Below, piece after piece: positions 40,822-50,725 of a DNA stretch of 64,000 bases. Position numbers and translations under genes: made by a program. Origin of the DNA: Pseudomonas spelaei (GTDB lineage Bacteria; Pseudomonadota; Gammaproteobacteria; Pseudomonadales; Pseudomonadaceae); contig NZ_WNNK01000007.1 in NCBI RefSeq assembly GCF_009724245.1, positions 1-64,000 of the forward strand. The letters run 5' to 3'. Numbering within the stretch: position 1 is the first letter of the stretch; the number at the start of each line of letters is the position of its first letter. The notes under the pieces are model-generated. The model ran no database searches, had not been told where the DNA came from, and saw nothing but the letters and a program-made list of their open reading frames with translations.

Positions 40822-42750
40822 ATGCGCAGTCGCCTTTTCAACTTTTTATCTTGTCTGCTTCTTTCTGCCACCGCCGTTCAGTCTGCCCAGGCCGTGGATC
40901 TGACCACCCAACGCCAGTATTACGATGAAGCCAAGCGCGCCTTGGCCAAAGGTGACAGCGGTCCCTACATGCAATACAGCCAGGCCTTGGCCGATTATCC
41001 GTTGACACCCTACCTGGCCTACGACGAGCTGACCGCCCGCCTGAAGTCCGCCAGTAACGAGGAAATCGAACAGTTCCTCGCTAAAAACGGCGACCTGCCC
41101 CAGGCCAACTGGATGAAATTGCGCTGGTTGCGCTGGCTGGCCGACCGTGGGGACTGGCAGACCTTTGAAAAGTACTACGACGCGAAACTCAACTTCGTCG
41201 AACTGGACTGCCTCCATGGCCAATACCAGCTGAGCCACAACCTCAAGGCCGAAGGTTACAAAACCGCTGAAAAACTGTGGATGACCGGCAAATCCCAACC
41301 GGCTGCCTGTGATGCCACCTTTGGTCAATGGGCCGCTGATGGCCAACTGACTGAACAGAAAATCTGGGAACGCGCCAAACTGGCTGCCGAAGCCCGCAAT
41401 TACGCGCTGGCCAACAGCCTGGTAAAAACCTTGCGCACCCTCGGGCCTCAGGGCCGCTTGATGGTGGACGTGGCGCAAAGACCAGACATGCTCAGCGATC
41501 CGTCACGCTTCCTGCCGGCTAACGAGGCAATGTCTGACGCAGTTGGTCTCGGCCTTCGTCGCCTGGCACGCCAGGATCCTGACAAGGCCATGGGCCTGCT
41601 CGACGGCTACGCCAGCAGCATGCACTTCTCCCGTGACGAAAAAGTGTCCATCGCCCGGGAGATCGGCCTGACCCTGGCACGACGTTTCGACCCCCGCGCC
41701 CTGGACGTAATGACCAAGTACGACCCGGAACTGCGGGACAACACCGTTTCCGAATGGCGCCTGCGCCTGCTGCTGCGCCTGGCTCGCTGGGAAGACGCCT
41801 ACCAGTTGACCCGCAAGTTGCCGCAAGACCTGGCCACCACCAACCGCTGGCGCTACTGGCAAGCCCGCAGCCTGGAACTGGCAGAGCCGAAGAACCCGCA
41901 AGCCCTGGTGCTGTACAAAGGCCTGGCGAAGGAGCGGGACTTCTATGGCTTCCTCGCCGCGGATCGCTCCCAAGCACCGTACCAACTGAACAACAAGCCG
42001 CTGGTGATGAGCCAGGCGCTGATCAACAAGGTGCGTAATACCCCAGGCGTACGGCGTGCCCTGGAGTTCTACGCCCGTGGCCAGATCGTCGATGGTCGCC
42101 GCGAGTGGTACCACGTCAGCCGTCACTTCAACCGCGACGAAATGGTCGCTCAGGCCAAGCTGGCCTACGACATGAAGTGGTATTTCCCGGCAATCCGTAC
42201 CATCAGCCAGGCGCAATACTGGGATGACCTGGACATCCGCTTCCCAATGGCCCACCGCGACACCCTGGTGCGCGAAGCCAAGGTTCGCGGCCTGCATTCA
42301 AGCTGGGTGTTTGCCATTACCCGCCAGGAAAGCGCCTTCATGGACGACGCCCGCTCCGGCGTCGGCGCCAGTGGCCTGATGCAACTGATGCCCGGCACCG
42401 CCAAGGAAACCGCACGCAAGTTCAGCATCCCGCTGGCCTCTCCGGCCCAGGTGCTGGACCCGGACAAGAACATCCAGCTCGGTGCCGCCTACCTGAGCCA
42501 GGTCCACAGCCAGTTCAACGGTAACCGCGTGCTCGCCTCCGCCGCCTACAACGCAGGCCCAGGTCGCGTACGCCAATGGCTACGCGGTGCTGACCACCTG
42601 AGTTTCGACGTGTGGGTGGAGAGCATCCCGTTCGATGAAACCCGCCAGTATGTGCAGAACGTGCTGTCTTATTCGGTGATCTACGGGCAAAAACTCAATG
42701 CACCACAGCCGCTGGTGGATTGGCATGAGCGGTATTTTGATGATCAATAA
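40822..42750 (+). CDS. slt: Soluble lytic murein transglycosylase Slt
   Basis: 642 residues. A signal peptide (~1-25, ending QSAQA) precedes the superhelical alpha domain and C-terminal lysozyme-like domain with catalytic Glu in ITRQESAFMDDARS, GASGLMQLMPGTAKETA and ASAAYNAGPGRVRQWL. It cleaves peptidoglycan to anhydromuropeptides that NagZ, encoded elsewhere in this window, later processes. Start at the ATG 40822. A strong terminator follows. Confidence 0.96.
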   Translation: MRSRLFNFLSCLLLSATAVQSAQAVDLTTQRQYYDEAKRALAKGDSGPYMQYSQALADYPLTPYLAYDELTARLKSASNEEIEQFLAKNGDLPQANWMKLRWLRWLADRGDWQTFEKYYDAKLNFVELDCLHGQYQLSHNLKAEGYKTAEKLWMTGKSQPAACDATFGQWAADGQLTEQKIWERAKLAAEARNYALANSLVKTLRTLGPQGRLMVDVAQRPDMLSDPSRFLPANEAMSDAVGLGLRRLARQDPDKAMGLLDGYASSMHFSRDEKVSIAREIGLTLARRFDPRALDVMTKYDPELRDNTVSEWRLRLLLRLARWEDAYQLTRKLPQDLATTNRWRYWQARSLELAEPKNPQALVLYKGLAKERDFYGFLAADRSQAPYQLNNKPLVMSQALINKVRNTPGVRRALEFYARGQIVDGRREWYHVSRHFNRDEMVAQAKLAYDMKWYFPAIRTISQAQYWDDLDIRFPMAHRDTLVREAKVRGLHSSWVFAITRQESAFMDDARSGVGASGLMQLMPGTAKETARKFSIPLASPAQVLDPDKNIQLGAAYLSQVHSQFNGNRVLASAAYNAGPGRVRQWLRGADHLSFDVWVESIPFDETRQYVQNVLSYSVIYGQKLNAPQPLVDWHERYFDDQ

Positions 42751-42766
42751 GGCGTGAAGCCTTCAT

Positions 42767-42804
42767 AAAAAATGCCCGCCTCAAACGAGGCGGGCATTTT
42801 TTTT
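42767..42804. terminator. slt terminator
   Basis: AAAAAATGCCCGCCTC and GAGGCGGGCATTTTTTTT form a long stem with strong flanking A and T tracts. Confidence 0.9.
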
Positions 42805-43128
42805 GGAAAATTCCGCCGGCCGAATCACGCAGCCGGCCCCGATATAAAGTCAACACGGGAGACATAGAGCAAGGCGCTTTAAGCGTAGGATTCCAGAAGG
42901 CCAAGGATACATCCGGAGAGAAATATTGCCGGAATAAGTGGAGTCAAAATCCTCGGCTATCCACTCAGCATATGAGCTCAGTCGACAACGCAATGACTGA
43001 ATGGCTGATCCTGAAGTGGCATATAGAGAACATCCGAGATGACCCCAATATCCAGCAGTATCCCCTTTCGCAACACCATAATTTCCGATCTCATTACTGC
43101 TCCTATCCCAGCCCAGGAAAGGAGCGAA
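42805..43128. other. Gene-free leader before the 1268-residue protein gene
   Basis: About 320 bases, AT-richer than the surroundings. It contains CCGGCCGAATCACGCAGCCGGCC near 42819 (a short inverted repeat) and no supported gene. A promoter for the downstream gene should lie here but no clear -35/-10 pair was found. Confidence 0.4.
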
Positions 43129-46100
43129 ATGACGCACCCGGCCAATCAACCCTCCGACATCGCACCTCAAGCCAAGGCCGATCAGGACCTGGCAGTGATA
43201 TTCGCCAAGGTTCTACGTGGGATAGCGAAGGCCGGCCCATCGTACGATGGCATAGAGTTCACCAATGGCATCCCGCCAGACTCAACCTTCGGGAAATGGT
43301 GGGTGCACCTGCACAACCTGCTCAAAAGTCCACAATTGGTCGAGTGGGCAGAGCAAAACCACATTGATCTGTCCAAACCGATATCGATCAGTTTGCGTGA
43401 CCATATCGTCTTTACGACATCCAGCGGCCGACGTGAGATGTTTACTGCCGCAGATGAGGATCCCCTTTGGCCGGTCGTCTTGGCACCAATTCTCAGCGCC
43501 GCCAAGGTAGTAGCCGCAGGTAACGGCCCACTTTTATTAACCTCTTCCAACCCCTCATCCGCTCCCGATGAGGTCGTAGGGAATTTCTATGGTGAATGGC
43601 CACCAGGCAATGCTTCAAGGGCTGCAGAGCTGGAACAGACTCAAACATTCAACAAGAACGCCGCCAACGCTGTCTCAAGTAACGTTGAGAGCGGGCCGGC
43701 CGGTACATACAAGCTGGATCTGGCGAGAACTGCACTGGGCGATCTTGAGGATATTCACTCACTCTCCGAAAAGCTCAAGGGCATTGCGCGCAGTGGTTCC
43801 AGCCAGATTGAGGAGGCGTTGAAAAATACGACCCTGGATATAAATCCGCACTCGACATTCGGGCAAAGGCGTGACGCCGGTCATAGCGCTCCCGTTACAC
43901 TTGAGCAATTGATCCTGGCAAACAACTGGTTCCTGCCCAAGACAATCGATGAGCTTGAAAACCTGATACGCGTCATTAACTCCCCTGCGCTGCCGGTGCC
44001 GAGCCTGGGTAGTCTTGGTGGGGCCATGTCCTGGCCAGCCCCACTGGAAAACTACGACCAAAAAACCATCTACAGTCATTTTTACTACAACCTGACACTG
44101 CCGGCCCTGGCTAACGATAGAACGTTACGTGTGGATCCCAGAGGTGCCCTGGGTTATCTGACAAAAAACCTGCACTTTTCTCAAAGTGAATTACGCAACC
44201 CCCTGCGGGTTATCGAGAAGATTGTCAGCCCCCCCAAAGCCGTCGAACTCGAAGCGGCCTTGCAACAGAAGATGGGCGATGACTGGAAGACCAGTTCCAG
44301 CCATGACTGGGTGCTGAGCGCCATCGCGACCACTCTGGATCCAGAGAGTATGTATCACCCCAAACCCAACCATGTGGCAGGTTTCAACTTGGCCGATGGA
44401 CGCTTCAACGGGCAACCCTTGAAAACCATCAAGCAAGCGCTTACTACCCACCTGATCAAACTGAACCGAGCCTCTGCAGAAATGGCGCCCATTGCCGCGC
44501 ATCTGCTGCTGTCGCGTGCAGCTCCGGAATTACTGGTTAAAGATATTCCCAGTGGCGTTACTTTTGGATCGGCCGCCTGGGCAAGCTTGAAGGCGGCCGT
44601 GGCGCGAATCGAAGCCTACAGCCCGGGCAGCACGATGCAGATGACGTTTGCACAAGTCGCTGCGCGAGACTCCCAGGACCCGATTTCACTTTCTGGTCAT
44701 GCCATTCAGGAAGCGACCTCGCAACCGGCAATTATTGAGTGGGGTAAGGTCAACGGGGTGCTCGTCCCACGAGATGATGAGAACTACCCTGAGATACAAA
44801 TCCAGCGCGTGAAACGAGCGCTTTCGGAAAAGACAACAACGTTGCAAAAAACCGTCGAACAACTCTCGACGAAGGTTCCTACCCAACGGGATGTTGCCCT
44901 GGAGCAACTCAAGCAGAAGTTTGGTGTGGAACTGCCCTACGAAGTCAAATGCTTCAGGGATAACAGTCCACACGGCAGGGGCCCCGGAAACCTTGCCAGC
45001 CCCACGCAACCTATGTATTCCCTATTGGACTTTTATCTTTCAAAACCTGACATCGATCAGTATTCAAACTGGGTATCAGATAACCGCCAAATGCCCGTCA
45101 GCCTGATCGCGCGCCTTTCAGAATTGCCAGACGCCAAGGCCAAGCATGAGCACGCATTCGCCGCTTATAAAACAGGTGTCGAGGACGCCCTACTCAACCT
45201 TGTAAAAGGCCAGATCTCGGCTTTACCCCTGGAAGATCGTCAGAATCTTGAGTTTGGTAAAATACGCGTGTTCACAGAAGGGGAGGTCACAAAGTCAGAG
45301 ACCTCTACCCCCATGGGCACCCTACGCGATGAAAGCCGCGTCCCAAGCCAGCCGAAGAACCAGAGGGCTCTGATCTTCCAGACCGAGCGCGACGCAAACC
45401 TGGAATTTTATGAGATTTCAACGCAGCAAGGGCAAATAAAAAAGCGCGACGACCTCAAGAAAAACTTCAAGGAAGGCCTTCAAAAGGAGTGGGTTGAAAC
45501 TCCCAACCATATTGGTCGCAAGTGGAAAAGTACGGCTATCTATGAGAAGGAATACTCCGTTCACAACGCCGACAAGCAACAACTCAGCCCGTTGCCGGTG
45601 ACGACCCCTGACTCATTTAACAGCCCGCGAAGCGCCTACATCAGTGAGCTGGTCGCCAACCATGGAAAAGCCGGCTACGACTTTCACGAGCTGTTTGAAT
45701 TAAGCAAAAGCGTCACCACTTTCGATGAGGTGGCAGCCAAGGAAGCCCAGATATTTAATATAGCGCTCGGTTTTATACCTGGCGCCTCCTCCATCAGGCA
45801 CCTGATCAACGGAGATGTCTGGGCCGCGTTGGGCGACCTGTGTTTTGACGGGGTCATGTATTTGACCGGCTCGGCATTCGGCAAAGGCGCGGGTGCAGCC
45901 GGCGGCGCCAGAGGAACACGGGCGGCATCGGCAGCAAGCAGGCAAATGGGGCGTGGTGTGCTCGGTAAAGCGCCACTGACGCCTGGCAGCAGCGGCCGAT
46001 TGGCCACCCGCGTAAAAACCACGAATGTGCGGCAACTGTCGCAACGCAGCATGGACCATGCGCAACTGAGCGATTTTGCCAAAAGACCCGACATTGCCGA

Positions 46101-46935
46101 AGGCACCTATCGAGCTTACGCGGCACCTGAACCAGCCAAAGTAACCGCCATCGTTGATAAGAAAACCGGAAACTGGTCGCAGTATGATGTTATTAAAAAC
46201 AAGGCCTATGGAAAAAAACTGGATAACTTTTCACCCGACGTGCCTCACACCCTTTTAAAGGACGGTAGTCGTCAAACCACCACAGCGCTCACTAACACGG
46301 AGAAAAGCCTAGCCTTAGACAACGTTATACAAATGAAGGGCACGATGAAAGACCTCCAACTGGTTGCCAATGAGATGCATATTTTTGTCGACACCTATAA
46401 AGGCGTGGACCGCCTCAATATCGTCGCCCATGGCGCTCAACATGGCCCATCAATAAGTTTCTTGGACCGGGGCAGCAGCATCATTATTGACAACGCCGTT
46501 TTCTCCCCCAAAGCGTTGGTTTTCTTATTACAATCCAAAGGGATCAACCCCGCTACATTTAACAATGTCCGGCTTCTGGTTTGCCACTCGGGTGAGGGGG
46601 GAAGCCGTTCGTTTGGTCGATTACTGCAACAGGAAATCAATCGGCCAGTCAAGGCATTCGAAGGTACGGTTTCGATGCAGCACGGTTCCACCGCTATAAC
46701 AGAGGCCCGAAACGACCTTATCAAACAAATTAATCAAATAAACCCGAACCTAACTGCTAAAAAGACCGAAGAGCTCGCCAACTTAAGAATGCAAATGGAT
46801 TTCATTGGAGTAATCGAGCAAAAAGTTGTTAAGGATCATGGCAGCACGATAAAAATCAATGTCGCAGAACTCGGCGAACCCGCGCGCTATATAGATGATG
46901 TTATTTCGTACCGACCTATTCATTTCAACCGTTAA
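43129..46935 (+). CDS. Large orphan effector- or toxin-like protein with C-terminal cysteine-protease-like domain
   Basis: 1268 residues; no known family is assigned with confidence. The start at ATG 43129 is set by AAAGGAG 5 bases upstream; an earlier ATG at 43039 lacks a site. Segments: three TFG-centred motifs (around 53, 243 and 478), with EW-N motifs after the first and third; a predominantly helical middle; a hydrophobic Gly/Ala-rich segment (~872-940, NIALGFIPGASSIRHLI). The C-terminal domain (~1080-1190) has LNIVAHGAQHGP (His1101) and VRLLVCHSGEGG (Cys1152), spaced as in C80/caspase-like peptidases. There is no signal peptide. Parts resemble large uncharacterised Pseudomonas toxin-like proteins. 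AT-richer, isolated between slt and an ABC gene; no immunity or secretion gene adjoins it. Confidence 0.7.
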   Translation: MTHPANQPSDIAPQAKADQDLAVIFAKVLRGIAKAGPSYDGIEFTNGIPPDSTFGKWWVHLHNLLKSPQLVEWAEQNHIDLSKPISISLRDHIVFTTSSGRREMFTAADEDPLWPVVLAPILSAAKVVAAGNGPLLLTSSNPSSAPDEVVGNFYGEWPPGNASRAAELEQTQTFNKNAANAVSSNVESGPAGTYKLDLARTALGDLEDIHSLSEKLKGIARSGSSQIEEALKNTTLDINPHSTFGQRRDAGHSAPVTLEQLILANNWFLPKTIDELENLIRVINSPALPVPSLGSLGGAMSWPAPLENYDQKTIYSHFYYNLTLPALANDRTLRVDPRGALGYLTKNLHFSQSELRNPLRVIEKIVSPPKAVELEAALQQKMGDDWKTSSSHDWVLSAIATTLDPESMYHPKPNHVAGFNLADGRFNGQPLKTIKQALTTHLIKLNRASAEMAPIAAHLLLSRAAPELLVKDIPSGVTFGSAAWASLKAAVARIEAYSPGSTMQMTFAQVAARDSQDPISLSGHAIQEATSQPAIIEWGKVNGVLVPRDDENYPEIQIQRVKRALSEKTTTLQKTVEQLSTKVPTQRDVALEQLKQKFGVELPYEVKCFRDNSPHGRGPGNLASPTQPMYSLLDFYLSKPDIDQYSNWVSDNRQMPVSLIARLSELPDAKAKHEHAFAAYKTGVEDALLNLVKGQISALPLEDRQNLEFGKIRVFTEGEVTKSETSTPMGTLRDESRVPSQPKNQRALIFQTERDANLEFYEISTQQGQIKKRDDLKKNFKEGLQKEWVETPNHIGRKWKSTAIYEKEYSVHNADKQQLSPLPVTTPDSFNSPRSAYISELVANHGKAGYDFHELFELSKSVTTFDEVAAKEAQIFNIALGFIPGASSIRHLINGDVWAALGDLCFDGVMYLTGSAFGKGAGAAGGARGTRAASAASRQMGRGVLGKAPLTPGSSGRLATRVKTTNVRQLSQRSMDHAQLSDFAKRPDIAEGTYRAYAAPEPAKVTAIVDKKTGNWSQYDVIKNKAYGKKLDNFSPDVPHTLLKDGSRQTTTALTNTEKSLALDNVIQMKGTMKDLQLVANEMHIFVDTYKGVDRLNIVAHGAQHGPSISFLDRGSSIIIDNAVFSPKALVFLLQSKGINPATFNNVRLLVCHSGEGGSRSFGRLLQQEINRPVKAFEGTVSMQHGSTAITEARNDLIKQINQINPNLTAKKTEELANLRMQMDFIGVIEQKVVKDHGSTIKINVAELGEPARYIDDVISYRPIHFNR

Positions 46936-46953
46936 GGACAGGCTACCAATGAT

Positions 46954-46991
46954 CGCAGCAGGGATGACAGTTGCCTGCCGTCCCTGCTGCG
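46954..46991. other. Hairpin after the large orphan gene
   Basis: CGCAGCAGGGA pairs with TCCCTGCTGCG, 11 bp, with a 16-base loop. No T-tract, so terminator activity is uncertain. Confidence 0.4.
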
Positions 46992-47051
46992 CAGCCCCTA
47001 CCCGCGCAAGGCTCACCTATGCCTTCTGCCTCGGGGACGGACACCGCAGCG

Positions 47052-48827
47052 TCATTCCATGCCCACCGCATCACTGAACTGCAACGCCGCCAACCGCGCA
47101 TACAGCGGGTTGCTGGCAATCAATTGCTGATGCGTGCCCACCGCCACCAATTTGCCCTGATCCATCACCGCGATCCGATCGGCGTTTTTCACCGTGGCCA
47201 GGCGGTGGGCGATCACCAGCGTCGTACGGCCCTGCATCAGGCTGGGCAAGGCTTGCTGGATCAGGTGTTCACTCTGGGCATCCAGGGCGCTGGTGGCTTC
47301 GTCCAGCAGCAGGATCGGCGCATCCACCAGCAGAGCCCGGGCAATCGCCAGGCGCTGGCGCTGGCCGCCGGAGAGCCCCATGCCGCCATCACCCAAGTGA
47401 GTCTGATAGCCGTCAGGCATTTGCAGGATGAAGTCATGGGCGTGGGCAATACGCGCAGCCTCCTCGACCTGGGCGAAGGTCGCCGATGGATTGCCGTAGC
47501 GGATATTTTCTTCGACGCTGCCGAAGAACAGCGCAGGGCTCTGGGACACCAGGGCAAAGCAGCGGCGCAGGTCCAGCGGGTCGAGCTCGGTGAGAGCGTG
47601 GTTTTCCAGCAGCACACGACCTTGCTGAGGGTCGTAGAAGCGCAACAACAGGTCGAAAATCGTCGACTTGCCCGCACCGGACGGGCCGACCAACGCAAGG
47701 GTTTCGCCCGCATTGATCGTCAGACTCAAGCCATCAATGGCAAAGCGATCCGGACGCGAAGGGTAGGAAAAACGCAGGTCCTGTAACTCCAAGCGGCCGC
47801 TCACCCGGTCTGGCAACTTGATCGTGCCTTCAGCAGGCGCCTGAATCTCATTGCCTGACTGCAACAGCTCGGCAATCCGCTCAGCCGCCCCTGCCGCCCG
47901 CTGCAGCTCACCAATCACTTCGCTCAACGTGCCAAAGGCACTGCCGACGATCAGGCTGTAGAACACAAACGCCGCCAGCTCCCCGCCGGAGATGCGCCCG
48001 GCGATCACGTCCATACCACCGACCCAGAGCATCACCCCCACAGCGCCCAGCACCAGCATGATCACCAGGGTAATCAGCCAGGCCCGCTGCACGATACGTT
48101 TGCGAGCGGTAGTGAAAGCCTCTTCCACAGTGACGGCGAAGCGCTGCTCGTCCTGTACCTGGTGGTTGTAGGCCTGCACCGTCTTGATCTGGCCAAGGGT
48201 CTCGGACACATAGCTGCCGACATCGGCAATCCGATCCTGGCTCAGCCGCGACAGGCTGCGTACCCGGCGGCCGAAAATCAGGATCGGCGCCAGTACCAAT
48301 GGCAACGCCACCACCACAATACTGGTGAGCTTGGGATTGGTGATAAACAGCAGCACGATACCGCCGATCACCATCAACGCATTGCGCAGGAACAGCGACA
48401 GCGACGAGCCGATCACCGATTGCAGCAACGTGGTATCAGCGGTCAGGCGCGACTGGATTTCCGAACTGCGGTTGTTTTCGTAAAAACCGGGATGCAGATA
48501 GATCAGATGGTTGAACACCTGCCGGCGAATGTCCGCCACAACACGCTCGCCAATCCACGACACCAGGTAGAACCGCGCAAAGGTGCCCACCGCCAGGCCA
48601 AGTACCAGAATCATGAACAAAGCGATGGACTGGTTGAGCAGATGCGGCGACTGGGTCATGAAGCCCTGGTCCACCAGCAGCTTGATGCCCTGCCCCATGG
48701 ACAAGGTGATCCCCGCCGTGACGATCAGTGCCAACAAGGCACCCAGCGCCTGCCAGCGGTAGGGAGAAACAAAGCGGGTGGCCAGGCGAATGGCGCGGCG
48801 TTGACGGGCTGAGAGCATGGAGAGCAT
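47052..48827 (-). CDS. MsbA-like ABC exporter (permease-ATPase fusion)
   Basis: 591 residues. Six membrane helices (~1-310), including GERVVADIRRQVFNHLI and NRSSEIQSRLTADTTLLQS of the exporter coupling region, then an ATPase domain with Walker A GPSGAGKST, signature LSGGQRQRLAIARALL and Walker B ILLLDEATSALD. Half-transporter that dimerises; substrate not evident. MsbA proper is normally larger-context essential with lpxK, absent here, so this is a paralogue of the multidrug/lipid exporter group. The ATG at 48827 follows AGGTG; 48818 is an alternative. Confidence 0.87.
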   Translation of the reverse strand: MLSMLSARQRRAIRLATRFVSPYRWQALGALLALIVTAGITLSMGQGIKLLVDQGFMTQSPHLLNQSIALFMILVLGLAVGTFARFYLVSWIGERVVADIRRQVFNHLIYLHPGFYENNRSSEIQSRLTADTTLLQSVIGSSLSLFLRNALMVIGGIVLLFITNPKLTSIVVVALPLVLAPILIFGRRVRSLSRLSQDRIADVGSYVSETLGQIKTVQAYNHQVQDEQRFAVTVEEAFTTARKRIVQRAWLITLVIMLVLGAVGVMLWVGGMDVIAGRISGGELAAFVFYSLIVGSAFGTLSEVIGELQRAAGAAERIAELLQSGNEIQAPAEGTIKLPDRVSGRLELQDLRFSYPSRPDRFAIDGLSLTINAGETLALVGPSGAGKSTIFDLLLRFYDPQQGRVLLENHALTELDPLDLRRCFALVSQSPALFFGSVEENIRYGNPSATFAQVEEAARIAHAHDFILQMPDGYQTHLGDGGMGLSGGQRQRLAIARALLVDAPILLLDEATSALDAQSEHLIQQALPSLMQGRTTLVIAHRLATVKNADRIAVMDQGKLVAVGTHQQLIASNPLYARLAALQFSDAVGME

Positions 48828-49072
48828 CACCTGAGGGGGTACAACCTCAAGCCTACACTGCAATCCGTTGGAACTTGGGTAAATCATAATGAGTCAGGTT
48901 AATTATGCCCGCTGGTGCTAGCCCGTAGACGTTAACGGTCTAATGTCCGGCTGGAAATTCGCAGGGGTTTCTGCTGGACTGGGCATTCGAACCGCAACCT
49001 TGTACGGAGTTGTAACAACTTGGTCACGCGGGGGTTTTAGAGTAGGTACACAACCTGATGAGGAGACAGGCC

Positions 49073-49246
49073 ATGTCCTTGCAAAATAGCAGCAATGCCA
49101 AAATTGAAGTGATCCGCCAGCCCCAGCATCTGCCTTGCTCGTATATCGATGCTCAAGGCCGTGAGGTGCAGATTACCGAAGACATGATCCAGGACGCATG
49201 CCGCGAACTGGAACAGAAATTGGTCAAGCCTGCCCAGCAAGGCTGA
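49073..49246 (+). CDS. Small protein of the PA1571 family
   Basis: 57 residues (MSLQNSSNAKIEVIRQPQHL start). It ends in a helix EDMIQDACRELEQKLVKP. It matches a small Pseudomonas family named after P. aeruginosa PA1571; function unknown. AGGAG lies 8 bases before the ATG. Confidence 0.85.
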   Translation: MSLQNSSNAKIEVIRQPQHLPCSYIDAQGREVQITEDMIQDACRELEQKLVKPAQQG

Positions 49247-49263
49247 ATCGCCCAAGCTCTTTC

Positions 49264-49292
49264 AAACCCGGCCTTGATGGCCGGGTTTTTTA
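49264..49292. terminator. Bidirectional terminator between the PA1571-family gene and pdxB
   Basis: AACCCGGCC and GGCCGGGTT around a 4-base loop, followed by TTTTTA; pdxB ends 6 bases away. Confidence 0.85.
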
Positions 49293-49297
49293 TGTCC

Positions 49298-50440
49298 TCA
49301 GATTGCCTGTGCGCCCAACGCTGAAACGATGTTCGACAACCCGGCCGACTCTCCACTGATCCGCACTTTCAACCCGTCAATCTCACGCCGCTCGGGGTAA
49401 TGCTTGCGCAGCAGGTCAAACGCCTTACGCTGCTCTTCCACGTTTCCTACCAGGCTGCGGCGGAAATCTGCATCGTCGCGGCGCGGGTCGTAGACGCTGC
49501 GGCACAGGGTCGCCAAGGCCCACGCCGGGTCGGTATTCGCGTTGAGGCTGACTTCGGCCAGCCACGGTTCAGGCAGCAAGTCACTTAGCTGAATAGTCGG
49601 TGCCTGGCCAAGATGCTGACAAAACGCCCGATAAATCTGCGCGGTGCCACGCTGCTTGCCATCCAGGCTGTAACCCGCGATGTGTGGAGTGGCCAATACA
49701 CACAGGTCAGCCAACTCGACATCCACCTGCGGCTCGCCTTCCCAGACATCCAGCACCGCTTGCAGATCCTCGCGCTCAAGTAGCACGTCTCTGAGGGCCG
49801 CGTTATCCACCACAGGGCCACGGCTGGCGTTGATCAGCCACGCGCCAGGCTTGAGCTGGTTGAGCCGCTGGCGATCAAACAGGTGCCAGGTGGAACCGTT
49901 GCCGGATTTGTTCAGCGGAGTGTGCAAACTGATGACGTCGCATTGCTCAATGATCTGTTCCAGGCTGACGTAATCACCGCCCTCGACGGTCTGCCGTGGC
50001 GGATCGCAGACCAGCACGTTCCAGCCCAGCCCCTTGAGGACTTTGACCAACCGCCCGCCGACTTCACCAGCCCCTACAACACCATAGGTGCGTTGGGCGA
50101 GGTCTGCGCCTTCGATCTCGGCCAGGGTCAGCAAGCTGCCCAGTACATAATCGACCACACCTCGGGCGTTGCAGCCAGGCGCGCTGGACCACTGGATGCC
50201 GGCCCGCTGGAAATAGTCGAGGTCCAGATGGTCGGTGCCGATGGTGCAGGTTCCGACAAAACCCACAGGTGTGCCTTCGAGCAAGGCGCGGTTGACGTTG
50301 GTCACCGAGCGCACCAGCAGCACATCCGCGTGCTCGACGACGGCACGGTCGATGGAGCGGCCGGGAACGCGGCGAATCTCGCCAAACCCTTGAAAAAACG
50401 CATCGAGTAGCGGGATATTTTCGTCGGCAACAATCAGCAT
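49298..50440 (-). CDS. pdxB: Erythronate-4-phosphate dehydrogenase PdxB
   Basis: 380 residues. D-2-hydroxyacid dehydrogenase fold, beginning [23 protein letters not shown] motif [26 protein letters not shown], and His in ATPHIAGYS. It oxidises 4-phosphoerythronate in the DXP-dependent pyridoxal phosphate pathway. The C-terminal PdxB-specific domain distinguishes it from SerA. It stands alone. Confidence 0.96.
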   Translation of the reverse strand: MLIVADENIPLLDAFFQGFGEIRRVPGRSIDRAVVEHADVLLVRSVTNVNRALLEGTPVGFVGTCTIGTDHLDLDYFQRAGIQWSSAPGCNARGVVDYVLGSLLTLAEIEGADLAQRTYGVVGAGEVGGRLVKVLKGLGWNVLVCDPPRQTVEGGDYVSLEQIIEQCDVISLHTPLNKSGNGSTWHLFDRQRLNQLKPGAWLINASRGPVVDNAALRDVLLEREDLQAVLDVWEGEPQVDVELADLCVLATPHIAGYSLDGKQRGTAQIYRAFCQHLGQAPTIQLSDLLPEPWLAEVSLNANTDPAWALATLCRSVYDPRRDDADFRRSLVGNVEEQRKAFDLLRKHYPERREIDGLKVRISGESAGLSNIVSALGAQAI

Positions 50441-50513
50441 GGCAGGCTCCTTTCGCGGATCAGCAGTGTACAGGGATCAGGGAGGGAATGAGATTGGTCG
50501 AACAACGCCGATA

Positions 50514-50610
50514 CCTTGTGGAAGCCGGGCTTGCCCGCGATGAGGGTGTGTCTGCCACCACCGGCGTCGACTGTCAGGCCGCCATCGCGGGCAAGCCCGG
50601 CTCCCACAGG
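50514..50610. repeat. Inverted REP pair (second type)
   Basis: CCGGGCTTGCCCGCGATG and its inverted partner CATCGCGGGCAAGCCCGG, about 40 bases apart, upstream of the MATE gene. Core like the pair at 26211. Confidence 0.88.
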
Positions 50611-50725
50611 GTTCTGGGTTACCTGGGAAACCACTTACAAATGCGCAACACAGGTTTTTTCCTGACCGCTCCGTCAAAGCGTAGAATGCGCCGTCCTGCG
50701 CTCCCCCTTTTTTGGACACCTGCTC

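Noticed and set aside
43039..43128. Upstream ATG extending the orphan protein by 30 residues
   Set aside because: No ribosome site at 43039, whereas AAAGGAG precedes the ATG at 43129 at ideal spacing.
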